Of a stretch of DNA of 64,000 bases, positions 28,308 through 36,006 are shown one piece after another. This DNA is from Rhizobium leguminosarum (GTDB lineage Bacteria; Pseudomonadota; Alphaproteobacteria; Rhizobiales; Rhizobiaceae). The position numbers were made by a program, and so were the translations under genes. The DNA lies in NCBI RefSeq assembly GCF_001679785.1, contig NZ_CP016293.1:186001-250000 (forward strand), read 5' to 3'. Numbering within the stretch: the stretch's first letter is position 1; the number at the start of each line of letters is the position of its first letter. A model generated the notes under the pieces. That model was not told the DNA's origin. It was given only the letters and a program-made list of their open reading frames with translations, and did no database searches.

Positions 28308-29155
28308 CAGCCTTTGCTCCCGCCGCCGTAGATGTTCATGAGGTATTTATTGAAGAGCGCGTAAACGAGCAGCACCGGAACGAGGTAGAAGACGCCGACC
28401 GCTTTGAACATGTTGAAGTCATAATTGTTGTCGTCGGCGAGGAAGCCGGCCAGATAGACCGAGAGTACCTGCACCTGGTTACCAGGCGCCAGCACCTGCG
28501 GCAGGATGAATTCGCCCCAGCCGGAAAGGAAAGAGAACAGGCCGAGCGCCATGATGCCGGGCTTGACCTGTGGCAGCACGAGGCTGCGCCAGACCCGGAA
28601 ACGCGAGGCGCCGTCGACGACGCCGGCCATTTCGATTTCCCAAGGCACGGTGTCGTAGAAGCCCTTCATCAGCCAGATGCCGAGCGGCAGGTCGATCGCC
28701 GCCTTCACCAGGATGACGCCGATCAGCGAATTGTAGAGGCCGATCATCTGCAGTACGATGAAGATGGCGATGATCAGCGTCACCGACGGGAAAGCATGCA
28801 ACACCATGACGCCGGCAAGGAAGAAGCCACGCGCCGGCACGTTCAGTCGTGACAGCACGTAGCCCGCCATCGACGAGACGATGAGCACGAGGCTGGTGGT
28901 GCAGGCGGCAAAGAGCAGCGTATTCACAGTCACCTGCCAGATGTTTGCCTTGCCCTCTGTCGTCTGCCACAGGAAGCGCCAGTGATTGAGCGTCAAGCCG
29001 GAGGGCAACAGCGCGTCCGCCTGCTTCACGGTCACGGTGTCGAGGAAGAGATAGACATACATCAGCAGCAGTGGCAGGCTGACGATAGTCAGCGCCGTTA
29101 TGACAGGCCAGCTGCGGTAATTTGCCGAGGGCTGCGATCGTTCGGCCATGGTCAA
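28307..29155 (-). CDS. Carbohydrate-type ABC transporter permease (MalG/UgpE class)
   Basis: 282 aa with six membrane segments and the EAA loop (EIEMAGVVDGASRFRVWRSL near residue 185) that contacts the ATPase. Overlaps the MalF-class partner by four bases. Typical MalG-type length. Confidence 0.88.
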   Translation of the reverse strand: MTMAERSQPSANYRSWPVITALTIVSLPLLLMYVYLFLDTVTVKQADALLPSGLTLNHWRFLWQTTEGKANIWQVTVNTLLFAACTTSLVLIVSSMAGYVLSRLNVPARGFFLAGVMVLHAFPSVTLIIAIFIVLQMIGLYNSLIGVILVKAAIDLPLGIWLMKGFYDTVPWEIEMAGVVDGASRFRVWRSLVLPQVKPGIMALGLFSFLSGWGEFILPQVLAPGNQVQVLSVYLAGFLADDNNYDFNMFKAVGVFYLVPVLLVYALFNKYLMNIYGGGSKG

Positions 29156-30453
29156 TCCTCGATCAAGGGCTTGGCGACAAGCGTGCCGTAGCTGAAGACG
29201 CGCAGATAGAGGAGCGACATCGCCACGCCGATGACGACGAGCACCAAGGCCATGGCGGCACCCAAGCCGTATTCGAGGTTGCCGGCATAGTTCCTCAGCG
29301 CAGTGTGATAGGCCGACAGCGCCCAGACCTCGGTCGCATTGCCCGGTCCGCCATTGGTCGCAAGCAGGATTTCATTGAAGGAGGCAAGCAGCGACAGCGT
29401 CTGATAGCAGGTGACGAAGAGGATCGGCCAGCGCATCTGCGGCAGGATGATGTAGCGGATCTGCTGCCAGCGGGAGGCGCCGTCGACCTCGCTCGCATAG
29501 AACTGGCTTTTCGGAATGGCCTTCATCGCCGAGGAGAAGACCAGCATGCCCATCGAGGCGCCGATGAAGCCGTTGATCAACACGACGAAGAACCAGGCGT
29601 TGTAAGCGTTGTCGAGAAGATAGTTCTTCGGCGGATAGCCGAATTTTCCCATCAGGATAGAGATGAATCCGCTGTCCCAGGCGAGCCACTTCCACAACAT
29701 GACGTAGATGACGACGGGCGTAATGCGCGGCAGGAGCCAGATGCCGCGGAAGATCGAGGCAGGCGTCGGCGGCATGTAGTGCGTCAGGATGGCGAGCAGC
29801 AGCGCATAACCGACATTGAACAGCATCAGCACCAGCGCAACGTAGAGCACTGTATTGAAAAGCACACGTGCCATGTCGGGCGAGGTGGCCATGCGTGAGA
29901 AATTGTCGGTCGTCCAGGTCCAGCCGGTATAGGTGACCCTCGCGACGGTTTCCTTCTGTTCCGGGGTGAGCTTGAATCCCAGACTGTCCAGTGCCGAAAA
30001 GAGCTGCTCCTTGCTGTCGAAACGGGTGTTGAGGACGGAGCGGTTGAACTGTTCGGAGATCTGCTTGACCTCGCGTGTCGAAGGTCGCTCGGCAAGATCC
30101 TTGATCATGCGCTCGACGTCGCGGCGTGTCGGGAAGACCTCACCTGTATGCTTGGCGCGCAATTCCGCGGCAATTCCCGGCGCAAGCCCGAGGCCCTCGA
30201 CGGCCTTTAGGCCTGCATCGTCGATCGTGTAGCGCGGTTCAGCCATCTCGGCTGCGATGTCTGGCATCGCCGACTTTAGCGCGATCAAAGAATTGGGCGC
30301 GATCTGGTAGACACCGCCTGATATGCCGGTCGCCGTCGTCATGCTGGTCATCGAAAAGACCGCCGTCAGAACGACCGGCATCAGGAAGAAAAGAACGATC
30401 ATGATCGCCGCAGGCGCGATCATCACCAGTCCGAGCGTCCTGGACGATTTCAT
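29152..30453 (-). CDS. Carbohydrate-type ABC transporter permease (MalF/UgpA class) with large periplasmic insert
   Basis: 433 aa, about 130-140 residues longer than usual UgpA-type permeases. After the first membrane segment (near residues 10-33) a long hydrophilic region of about 150 residues (to roughly 185) precedes the remaining helices. This resembles the periplasmic P2 loop of enterobacterial MalF, which contacts the binding protein. The EAA loop (YASEVDGASRWQQIRYI) is near residue 325. The operon position is standard: binding protein, this gene, MalG-type permease, ATPase. Confidence 0.87.
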   Translation of the reverse strand: MKSSRTLGLVMIAPAAIMIVLFFLMPVVLTAVFSMTSMTTATGISGGVYQIAPNSLIALKSAMPDIAAEMAEPRYTIDDAGLKAVEGLGLAPGIAAELRAKHTGEVFPTRRDVERMIKDLAERPSTREVKQISEQFNRSVLNTRFDSKEQLFSALDSLGFKLTPEQKETVARVTYTGWTWTTDNFSRMATSPDMARVLFNTVLYVALVLMLFNVGYALLLAILTHYMPPTPASIFRGIWLLPRITPVVIYVMLWKWLAWDSGFISILMGKFGYPPKNYLLDNAYNAWFFVVLINGFIGASMGMLVFSSAMKAIPKSQFYASEVDGASRWQQIRYIILPQMRWPILFVTCYQTLSLLASFNEILLATNGGPGNATEVWALSAYHTALRNYAGNLEYGLGAAMALVLVVIGVAMSLLYLRVFSYGTLVAKPLIED

Positions 30454-30515
30454 GGAAGCCTCCTCGCGGACCGACCGGGCAGCGTTGCCGCCGCCCGGAA
30501 GAGTGCTTCGATCCT

Positions 30516-30565
30516 AGAGCATGATGCCGAAAAGTGTGAGCGGTTTTCGGACGACATCATGCTCT
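30516..30565. repeat. Dispersed rhizobial palindrome (AGAGCATGATG type)
   Basis: Arms AGAGCATGATG (30516-30526) and CATCATGCTCT (30555-30565) enclose a second pair CCGAAAA/TTTTCGG. I recognise this sequence from memory as common between rhizobial genes. Here it separates the binding-protein gene from the permease genes of one operon. Confidence 0.7.
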
Positions 30566-30579
30566 AACCCTTTAATTTA

Positions 30580-30627
30580 GAACAGGATTCAGATTTCAGG
30601 CCGAGCCGGCCTGAAATCTTCCTGTTC
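30580..30627 (-). terminator. Long hairpin at the 3' end of the binding-protein gene
   Basis: GAACAGGA...TCCTGTTC encloses AGATTTCAGGC/GCCTGAAATCT with a short CGAGCCG loop, giving a very stable stem whose last base touches the TAG stop. It probably protects the binding-protein message or partly terminates transcription before the permeases. Confidence 0.65.
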
Positions 30628-31973
30628 TAGCGGATGACGATCTTGTCGCCGAGCGTGCTCTTCAGCTCGCTTTCGGCGTCACCGATCGCGGCATCGACGG
30701 TCTTGGCGCCAGTCCAGGATGCTTCGAGGTTCTTCCACATGATGTTCCAATATTTGCCGAAATCGGAATTGTTCGGCATCGCATTGGCATGCGGCAGCAG
30801 GCGCTCGGTGGCTTCGCGGGTCCAGCGGTCGGCCGAGTAGAAGTCCACGGTGGCTTCCGACTTGGAGATGCCGAGATGGGCCGATTTGACCGCATGCAGC
30901 GCGTTGGTGCGCGGCTCGGAAGCGATCTTGACCAGCTGGGCGGCGATCTCGGTGTCTTCCTGGTTGTGACCTGCGGTCAGCAGGTAGACGAGCGGATGGG
31001 TCAGCGTGTTGGCCTTGCCGCCTTCACCGGCGGGGATCAGCGTGAAGATCACGTTGCCGAAGAAGTCCTTCAGGCCTTCCTGGTTGACGAGGCGGGCATA
31101 GTGCCAGGTGCCGCCGTCCCAGATGCCGGCCTTGCCGGTAGCGACTTCCTTCCACCACTGGTCGCCCGGCATGCCGATGTGGTTCTTCTTGGTAACACCG
31201 GTCTTCACGGCATCGGCGAAGAACTGATAGGTGCGGGTCATCGCGCCCTTGTCGAAAACGAGCTTGCCGCCTTCTTCCATCGTGCCGCCGAAGCTGGTGT
31301 AGAACTGCCAGTAATCAGGGCCGTTGCTGGGGCGCGGATAGAAACCGTAGCCGGCCTGGACGAGGCCCTTGTCCTGCATCTTCTTGGCGTCTTCGAGCAG
31401 GTTCTTCATGGTGTACTTGCCGTCCTGGACGCTCTGCGGCAACGCATCCAGATCGGCGTCGCTGTAACCGATCGCCTTCATGTAAGGCTTCCAGAAGAAC
31501 ATCGGACGGGATTCGGAGTCCTGCGGGATGCCGTAGACGGTGCCGTTATAGGACGCGATCTGCAACAGGTTTTCATAGATGTCGCTGAGCGGCCAGGAGT
31601 CGAGATCGACATAATCCTCGATCGGAACGATCAGCCCGGCCTGCGACCAGGGTGCGATGTCTTCATGGCCGCTGACGACGATATTCGGAGCGGTCTTGGC
31701 TTCGGCGGCAAGGGTCAGCGCCTGCTTGAAGTCCTCCCAGGCCGAATAGGGCTTCTTCTCGACGGTGATCTTCAGCTCTTCGCCCTTCAGGGCGGCTTCA
31801 CGCTGCAGCTGCTGGGCTGCGATCTCGATGGCGTCGAGGCGATAGACGTCGTTCGGGCCGGTACCGCCGGCCCAGACGCTGATGTGAACGTCCTTGGCGA
31901 GTGCAATTGCGGAGGTCGAAGCCAGGATCGCGGCTGCGACGGCAAGGGATTTCAGTGTCGGCAAAATGGTCAT
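30627..31973 (-). CDS. Carbohydrate-type ABC transporter substrate-binding protein (SBP family 1)
   Basis: 448 aa from the ATG at 31973 (MTILPTLKSLAVAAAILAST, signal peptide cleaved near ALA-KD), which has an AGGGAGA ribosome site; the 50-residue longer reading upstream lacks one. The mature protein is an extracellular solute-binding protein of the UgpB/MalE class. First gene of an operon continuing with permeases, ATPase, glycerophosphodiesterase, LacI and phosphatase, so the ligand is probably a glycerophosphodiester, possibly glycerophosphoinositol, rather than a plain sugar (inference from context). Confidence 0.87.
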   Translation of the reverse strand: MTILPTLKSLAVAAAILASTSAIALAKDVHISVWAGGTGPNDVYRLDAIEIAAQQLQREAALKGEELKITVEKKPYSAWEDFKQALTLAAEAKTAPNIVVSGHEDIAPWSQAGLIVPIEDYVDLDSWPLSDIYENLLQIASYNGTVYGIPQDSESRPMFFWKPYMKAIGYSDADLDALPQSVQDGKYTMKNLLEDAKKMQDKGLVQAGYGFYPRPSNGPDYWQFYTSFGGTMEEGGKLVFDKGAMTRTYQFFADAVKTGVTKKNHIGMPGDQWWKEVATGKAGIWDGGTWHYARLVNQEGLKDFFGNVIFTLIPAGEGGKANTLTHPLVYLLTAGHNQEDTEIAAQLVKIASEPRTNALHAVKSAHLGISKSEATVDFYSADRWTREATERLLPHANAMPNNSDFGKYWNIMWKNLEASWTGAKTVDAAIGDAESELKSTLGDKIVIR

Positions 31974-32122
31974 CTTCTTCGTCTCCCTAGAAGAGCAGTG
32001 TGAGGCCTCTTGACGGGTCAGCACTGCTGATGATGACCGCTCCGAAACCCCACGAAAACGTGGCGTATCCCGCTCTAGGGGTTGAACGTAACGGCCGAAT
32101 GACAAAATTGAGCACGTGTGCA
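31974..32122 (-). promoter_or_regulatory. Structured 5' leader of the glycerophosphodiester importer mRNA
   Basis: About 150 untranslated bases separate the predicted start of transcription from the ATG. They contain AGCAGTG (31994-32000) pairing with CACTGCT (32022-32028), and CCACG-AAAA-CGTGG (32050-32063), which competes with AACCCC/GGGGTT (32046-32083). Such alternative stems can be regulatory, but no known riboswitch class is recognised. Confidence 0.3.
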
Positions 32123-32156
32123 AAATTATTATGACAATGTCCGCACGACTTGCAAG
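32109..32156 (-). promoter_or_regulatory. Promoter with LacI-type operator for the glycerophosphodiester importer operon
   Basis: On the minus strand TTGCAA (32156-32151), a 16-base spacer and CATAAT (32134-32129) form a sigma-70-like promoter. The dyad TTGAGCACGTGTGCAA (32109-32124), with the central CG usual in LacI-family operators, covers the predicted +1. It fits autorepression by the LacI protein encoded in the operon. Confidence 0.45.
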
Positions 32157-32220
32157 CGGCGGTTTTTGACAGGCGTCTTTTACGCTTCAAATTGCGTATT
32201 TCCTGGGCTAGCATCGCGTC

Positions 32221-32679
32221 ATGAGCCTTGAATCTGTCCGCACCTTCCTGCGCGCCCACGCACCCGATATCGAAATCATCGAAACCGCCGAGAACTCCTC
32301 GACGGTGGCGCTTGCCGCCGAAGCCCATGGCGTCGAGCCGGCCCAGATCGCGAAGACGATCTGCCTGCGTGTCGGCGAGCAGATGATGCTGGTCGTTGCC
32401 GGCGGCACGGCGCGGCTCGACAATCGCAAGTTCAAGGACACCTTCGGAGCCAAGGGGCGAATGCTCGATGCCGAAGAGGTTGTGGCCGTGACCAGCCATC
32501 CGGTTGGCGGCGTCTGCCCCTTCGGCCTGCCCTCGCCGTTGCCCATCTATTGCGATATCTCGCTGAAACGCTTCGATGAAGTCGTGCCGGCCGCCGGCTC
32601 GACAAACTCGGCCGTGCGCATCGAAACCGAACGGCTGGCGGAGCTGACCGGCGCCAGCTGGGTCGACGTCTGCCAGTAA
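32221..32679 (+). CDS. YbaK/EbsC family aminoacyl-tRNA deacylase-like protein
   Basis: 152 aa, full length for the family. Conserved YbaK features are AQIAKTICLRVG (catalytic lysine) near residue 42, GTARLDNRKFKDTFG near 62 and HPVGGVCPFGLP near 92. Members hydrolyse mischarged Cys-tRNA(Pro) or related aminoacyl-tRNAs in the cytoplasm. It starts 98 bases from the divergent importer promoter. A housekeeping-type gene, not functionally linked to its neighbours. Confidence 0.85.
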   Translation: MSLESVRTFLRAHAPDIEIIETAENSSTVALAAEAHGVEPAQIAKTICLRVGEQMMLVVAGGTARLDNRKFKDTFGAKGRMLDAEEVVAVTSHPVGGVCPFGLPSPLPIYCDISLKRFDEVVPAAGSTNSAVRIETERLAELTGASWVDVCQ

Positions 32680-32763
32680 TGGCGCCGAAGAGCTTCACAC
32701 TTGGGAAAGAGTCCCTATATTACATCTCGACATGCCGTGATTGCGCATGACAGGAGATCAGGA

Positions 32764-33774
32764 ATGCCGAGTGCCGTTTCGCGTTTTGCCAAGATCGCGG
32801 CCATTGCCGCTCTGACGAGCGCTACTGTTTTTGCTTCCCTTGACGATGCCGAGGCGCGACGCGCCGGCAGCGGCGGTTTCGGAAGCCGCGGCACGCGCAC
32901 CTTCCAGGCACCGCCTGTCACCAGCACCGCGCCTGGGACCGCAGCACCGATCGAGCGATCGATGACGCCGCGTTCGCAGACCACCGCACCTGCTACCGCG
33001 CAGCAGCCTCTCGGCGCCCAGCGCCCCGGTTTCTTCGGCGGCTTCGGCCGTTCGATGATCGGCGGCCTGATTGCCGGCGGTCTTCTCGGCATGCTGCTCG
33101 GCCACGGTTTCGGCGGTGGCTTCGGCTTGCTCGGTATGTTGCTGCAGATCGCGCTGATCGGCGGCGCCGTTATGCTCGCCATGCGTTATTTCGCCAACCG
33201 CCGCCAGCCTTCCTACGGCGTCGGCGGCGGCCAGAGCCGATCCTATCCGCAGTCTTATGGCATGTCGCCCGCCAGCAACTCGTCCTTCCAGATCCCGGCG
33301 ATCGGGTCGGGCGGCGGTTTCGGCGGGCAGCCGCGCGGCAATCGGCCGAGTGACGAGATCGGGCTGGCGCAGGCCGATCTCGATCAGTTCGAGGAATTGC
33401 TGACCCAAGTGCAGACCGCTTACGGTGCCGAGGATTACGGCACGTTGCGCCGGCTGACGACGCCCGAGGCGATGTCCTATCTCGCCGAGGAGCTTGGCGA
33501 AAACGCCACCAACGGCGTGCGCAACAGCGTCTCCGACGTCAAGCTGCTGCAGGGCGATATTGCTGAGGCTTGGCGCGAGGACGGCCAGGAATATGCGACA
33601 CTCGCCATGCGTTATTCCTCGATCGACGCGATGGTCGAACGCGACAGCGGCCGCCTGGTTTCTGGCGACGACCAGCGTCCGAGCGAAAGCACCGAGGTTT
33701 GGACCTTCGTGCGCAAGTCTGGCGCCGATTGGAAGCTTGCGGCGATCCAGGGTGCCGAGCAGCGCGCCGCTTGA
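32764..33774 (+). CDS. Tim44-like domain membrane-associated protein
   Basis: 336 aa from the ATG at 32764 behind CAGGAG; a 21-codon longer frame has no ribosome site. Signal-like N-terminus (IAAIAALTSATVFASL), a low-complexity Gly/Pro/Thr region, one or two glycine-rich hydrophobic segments near residues 100-145, then a C-terminal Tim44-like domain (DLDQFEELLTQVQTAYGAED onward, with YATLAMRYSSIDAMV and EVWTFVRKSGADWKLAAIQ). In alphaproteobacteria such proteins are membrane-anchored with poorly known roles. Monocistronic. Confidence 0.8.
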   Translation: MPSAVSRFAKIAAIAALTSATVFASLDDAEARRAGSGGFGSRGTRTFQAPPVTSTAPGTAAPIERSMTPRSQTTAPATAQQPLGAQRPGFFGGFGRSMIGGLIAGGLLGMLLGHGFGGGFGLLGMLLQIALIGGAVMLAMRYFANRRQPSYGVGGGQSRSYPQSYGMSPASNSSFQIPAIGSGGGFGGQPRGNRPSDEIGLAQADLDQFEELLTQVQTAYGAEDYGTLRRLTTPEAMSYLAEELGENATNGVRNSVSDVKLLQGDIAEAWREDGQEYATLAMRYSSIDAMVERDSGRLVSGDDQRPSESTEVWTFVRKSGADWKLAAIQGAEQRAA

Positions 33775-33801
33775 TGCGGCGCTCAAAACCAATGCTCTGT
33801 T

Positions 33802-34833
33802 TTAATTCACCGCGACCGGTTTGGAACGCATGCGGGAGACCGTCTCGCGTTCCGCCCGTTTGCAACGCATCGGCGGCAGTCCGCGATCCATCAGGTCCAT
33901 GTCTTCCAGCACCATGTCGCCCATCTTCTTGAAGGCGCTGTCGAGGGCGCCAGCCCTATGCGCCGAGCGGATGAAACCTCTCAGGCTCCGCACCGGATGA
34001 TCGGGCGGCAGCGGTTCTTCAGGGTAGACGTCGCTCGCCGCGACGATGTGGCCTGAGGAGACGGCCGCCATCAGCGCATCGAAATCGACGACATCGGCGC
34101 GGCTGAGCAGGATGAAGGCCGCGCCCCTGCGCATGCTGGCGAAAGCCTCGGCGCCGAGAAATCGCCTGTTCTCGCTGGTGACGGCGGCGGCGACGAAGAC
34201 GAAATCACTCTTCGTCAGGACGTCCTCCATGCTTGCCGGCTCGACACCGTTTTCCTCAAGGATCGATTGCGGCAGCCAGGGGTCGAATACGCGGATGCGC
34301 GCCCTGAAGCCGGAAAGCACCCGGCGCAGCGCCTTGCCGAGATCGCCGAAGCCAACGATGCCGATCTCGGAACCGGCGAGCAGCCGCGCACTTGCATTTC
34401 CCTCCCCTCCCCAGAGTTCGTTGCCCTGGCGAAAAGCGACATCCGCGTCGACGATGCCGCGCGCCAAGGCCAGGGCGAAACCGAGACCGATTTCGGCGAC
34501 CGGTTCGGCAAAGACCTGCCCTGTCGTGACGACATGGATACCGCGCTGGAAGAGCACCTCATAAGGCATGTTGTTGAGCAGATTGCTTTCGACATTGAGG
34601 ATCGAGCGCAAGGCCGGCATACGTCCCAGCGTGTCCGCCGAAAGCGGCGGCTGGCCGATGATATAGCGCGCCTTGCCGAGGATTTCGTCGCCGAGCCCGG
34701 CGATGTTCTCGGGATCGGCCTCGACGATCTCGTATTTCGCATGCAGTTCGGCGCGCGCTTTGTCGCTGAAAATCAGATCGAGCGTGCGCGGCTCGGGAGC
34801 GCTGATCGCCAGCGGTAGTTCGGTATTCGTCAT
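33802..34833 (-). CDS. D-isomer specific 2-hydroxyacid dehydrogenase family protein
   Basis: 343 aa from the ATG at 34833, which has GGAGGA ten bases upstream; an in-frame ATG five codons earlier is possible. The NAD-binding GFGDLG motif (IGIVGFGDLGKALRRV) is near residue 160. The catalytic arginine (LLSRADVVD), glutamate (YPEEPLP) and histidine (RSAHRAGA) follow in the expected order. It reduces a 2-ketoacid or oxidises a D-2-hydroxyacid; substrate not determinable. Convergent with the Tim44-like gene. Confidence 0.85.
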   Translation of the reverse strand: MTNTELPLAISAPEPRTLDLIFSDKARAELHAKYEIVEADPENIAGLGDEILGKARYIIGQPPLSADTLGRMPALRSILNVESNLLNNMPYEVLFQRGIHVVTTGQVFAEPVAEIGLGFALALARGIVDADVAFRQGNELWGGEGNASARLLAGSEIGIVGFGDLGKALRRVLSGFRARIRVFDPWLPQSILEENGVEPASMEDVLTKSDFVFVAAAVTSENRRFLGAEAFASMRRGAAFILLSRADVVDFDALMAAVSSGHIVAASDVYPEEPLPPDHPVRSLRGFIRSAHRAGALDSAFKKMGDMVLEDMDLMDRGLPPMRCKRAERETVSRMRSKPVAVN

Positions 34834-35008
34834 GGGCGTCTCCTCCATCGCGGCGGTTCGCGCCGCCTCTGCCGGACGATTGATAGCCTCTGTGCGGAGT
34901 TGTTTCCAGTTCGATCTTGAGGCGTGGCGCGCCGGGATAAGCTATCGAAAGTGGCATCTGCCTATCAGATAAGCAGTTGAATTGGCTGGGTATTTCATGG
35001 CATTTTCG

Positions 35009-35037
35009 TTGACGGCGCGAATTCTTTGAACTAGCGT
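35009..35037 (+). promoter_or_regulatory. Possible sigma-70 promoter of hupE/ureJ
   Basis: TTGACG (35009-35014), a 17-base spacer and TAGCGT (35032-35037) lie 75 bases before the HupE start. The -10 is weak. No other element was recognised in the 278-bp divergent gap 34834-35111. Confidence 0.3.
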
Positions 35038-35111
35038 GATGCGCGCGACTTGAAACCATGCCTGTGTTCGGCGACCGCGGGATATTCGAAAACTCACGAG
35101 GGGAATGAGCA

Positions 35112-35711
35112 ATGAAATCAGCAATCAAGAGCGGCCTGCTTGCCTTGGCTGCCGCAGCGCTTCCAGCCGTCGCCTCGGCCCATCCCGCTATCGGCGAAGC
35201 TGCCGGCTTCAGCCATGGCTTTGCCCATCCGATGTCTGGCCTCGATCATGTCCTTGCCATGGTGATGGTCGGTGTTTTCGCATTTCAGCTCGGCGGCCGC
35301 GCCACCTGGCTCGTGCCGACGACCTTCGTTCTGGTGATGGCACTCGGTGGTGCTCTCGGCGTTGCCGGCATCAATGTTCCCTTCGTTGAAATTGGCATCG
35401 CGCTTTCCGTCGTCGTCCTCGGCGCCATCGTTGCGCTCCACGTCAAGGCGCCGCTGGCTGCAGCACTCGGCATCATCGGTCTCTTCGCCGTCTTCCACGG
35501 TCACGCACATGGCGCCGAAATGCCGGAAAATGCCGCTGCTGCCGGCTATGCTGCCGGTTTCATGGTCGCGACCGCACTGCTGCATGTCGCCGGTCTCGCC
35601 CTTGGTTATCTCATCGGCCGCGCTGGCGAACGTCAGGGCCTCTTCGTGACGCGCACGGCCGGCGGCATTGCGACGATTGCCGGCGTCGGCATCCTGACCG
35701 GCTTGATCTAA
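35112..35711 (+). CDS. HupE/UreJ family membrane protein (probable nickel/cobalt transporter)
   Basis: 199 aa with a signal peptide (cleaved near ASA-HP) and about six hydrophobic helices. The histidine-containing family motif HPMSGLDHVLAMV follows in the first helix, and the fourth helix contains FHGHAHGAEMP, a likely metal-binding site. HupE and UreJ import nickel for hydrogenase or urease. No hydrogenase or urease gene is in the window, so here it is an orphan. GAGGGGAATGAGC contains the ribosome site; followed by a strong terminator. Confidence 0.85.
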   Translation: MKSAIKSGLLALAAAALPAVASAHPAIGEAAGFSHGFAHPMSGLDHVLAMVMVGVFAFQLGGRATWLVPTTFVLVMALGGALGVAGINVPFVEIGIALSVVVLGAIVALHVKAPLAAALGIIGLFAVFHGHAHGAEMPENAAAAGYAAGFMVATALLHVAGLALGYLIGRAGERQGLFVTRTAGGIATIAGVGILTGLI

Positions 35712-35774
35712 GCCGGGCCGCATTCCTGAAACCTGGGCGGCAGCGATTGCAGGCCTAACATCTCAATCCGACAG

Positions 35775-35810
35775 AACGCCCGGCATGCGTAACGCATCGC
35801 CGGGCGTTTC
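35775..35810 (+). terminator. Intrinsic terminator after hupE/ureJ
   Basis: AACGCCCGGC pairs with GCCGGGCGTT (stem 35775-35784 / 35799-35808) around an inner ATGCGT/ACGCAT stem, followed by TTT. It separates hupE from the cyd operon control region. Confidence 0.8.
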
Positions 35811-35838
35811 TGCGTCATCGCTGCAAACCGCTACGGAC

Positions 35839-35887
35839 TTGACCCAGGTCAAATCCAGCGACGTCGCACCCGGCTATATCTAGCCAA
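35839..35887 (+). promoter_or_regulatory. Class II FNR/FixK-type promoter of the marR-cyd operon
   Basis: TTGACCCAGGTCAA (35839-35852) matches the FNR/FixK/FnrN box pattern TTGAY-N4-RTCAA. Its centre lies exactly 41.5 bases before a predicted start at 35887, and TATATC (35875-35880) then occupies the -12 to -7 positions. That is the geometry of a class II FNR-activated promoter and predicts induction under low oxygen. Confidence 0.6.
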
Positions 35888-35933
35888 CGATCAACGAATG
35901 GACATCCAAATTGACGCAGGGCTGCCTTGCCGA

Positions 35934-35987
35934 TTGCCGGCGAGACGCGAAAGTCATTATAGTGATTTCAGAAATTTCTGAAATTAC
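35934..35987 (+). promoter_or_regulatory. Second cyd-operon promoter with MarR-type operator
   Basis: TTGCCG (35934-35939), an 18-base spacer and TATAGT (35958-35963) form a promoter. The perfect 20-bp palindrome ATTTCAGAAATTTCTGAAAT (35965-35984, imperfectly extended to 35962-35987) covers the predicted start, 20 bases before the marR ATG. This is the layout expected for autorepression by the MarR/GbsR-like protein. Confidence 0.55.
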
Positions 35988-36006
35988 AGACGCAACGGAA
36001 ACGACC

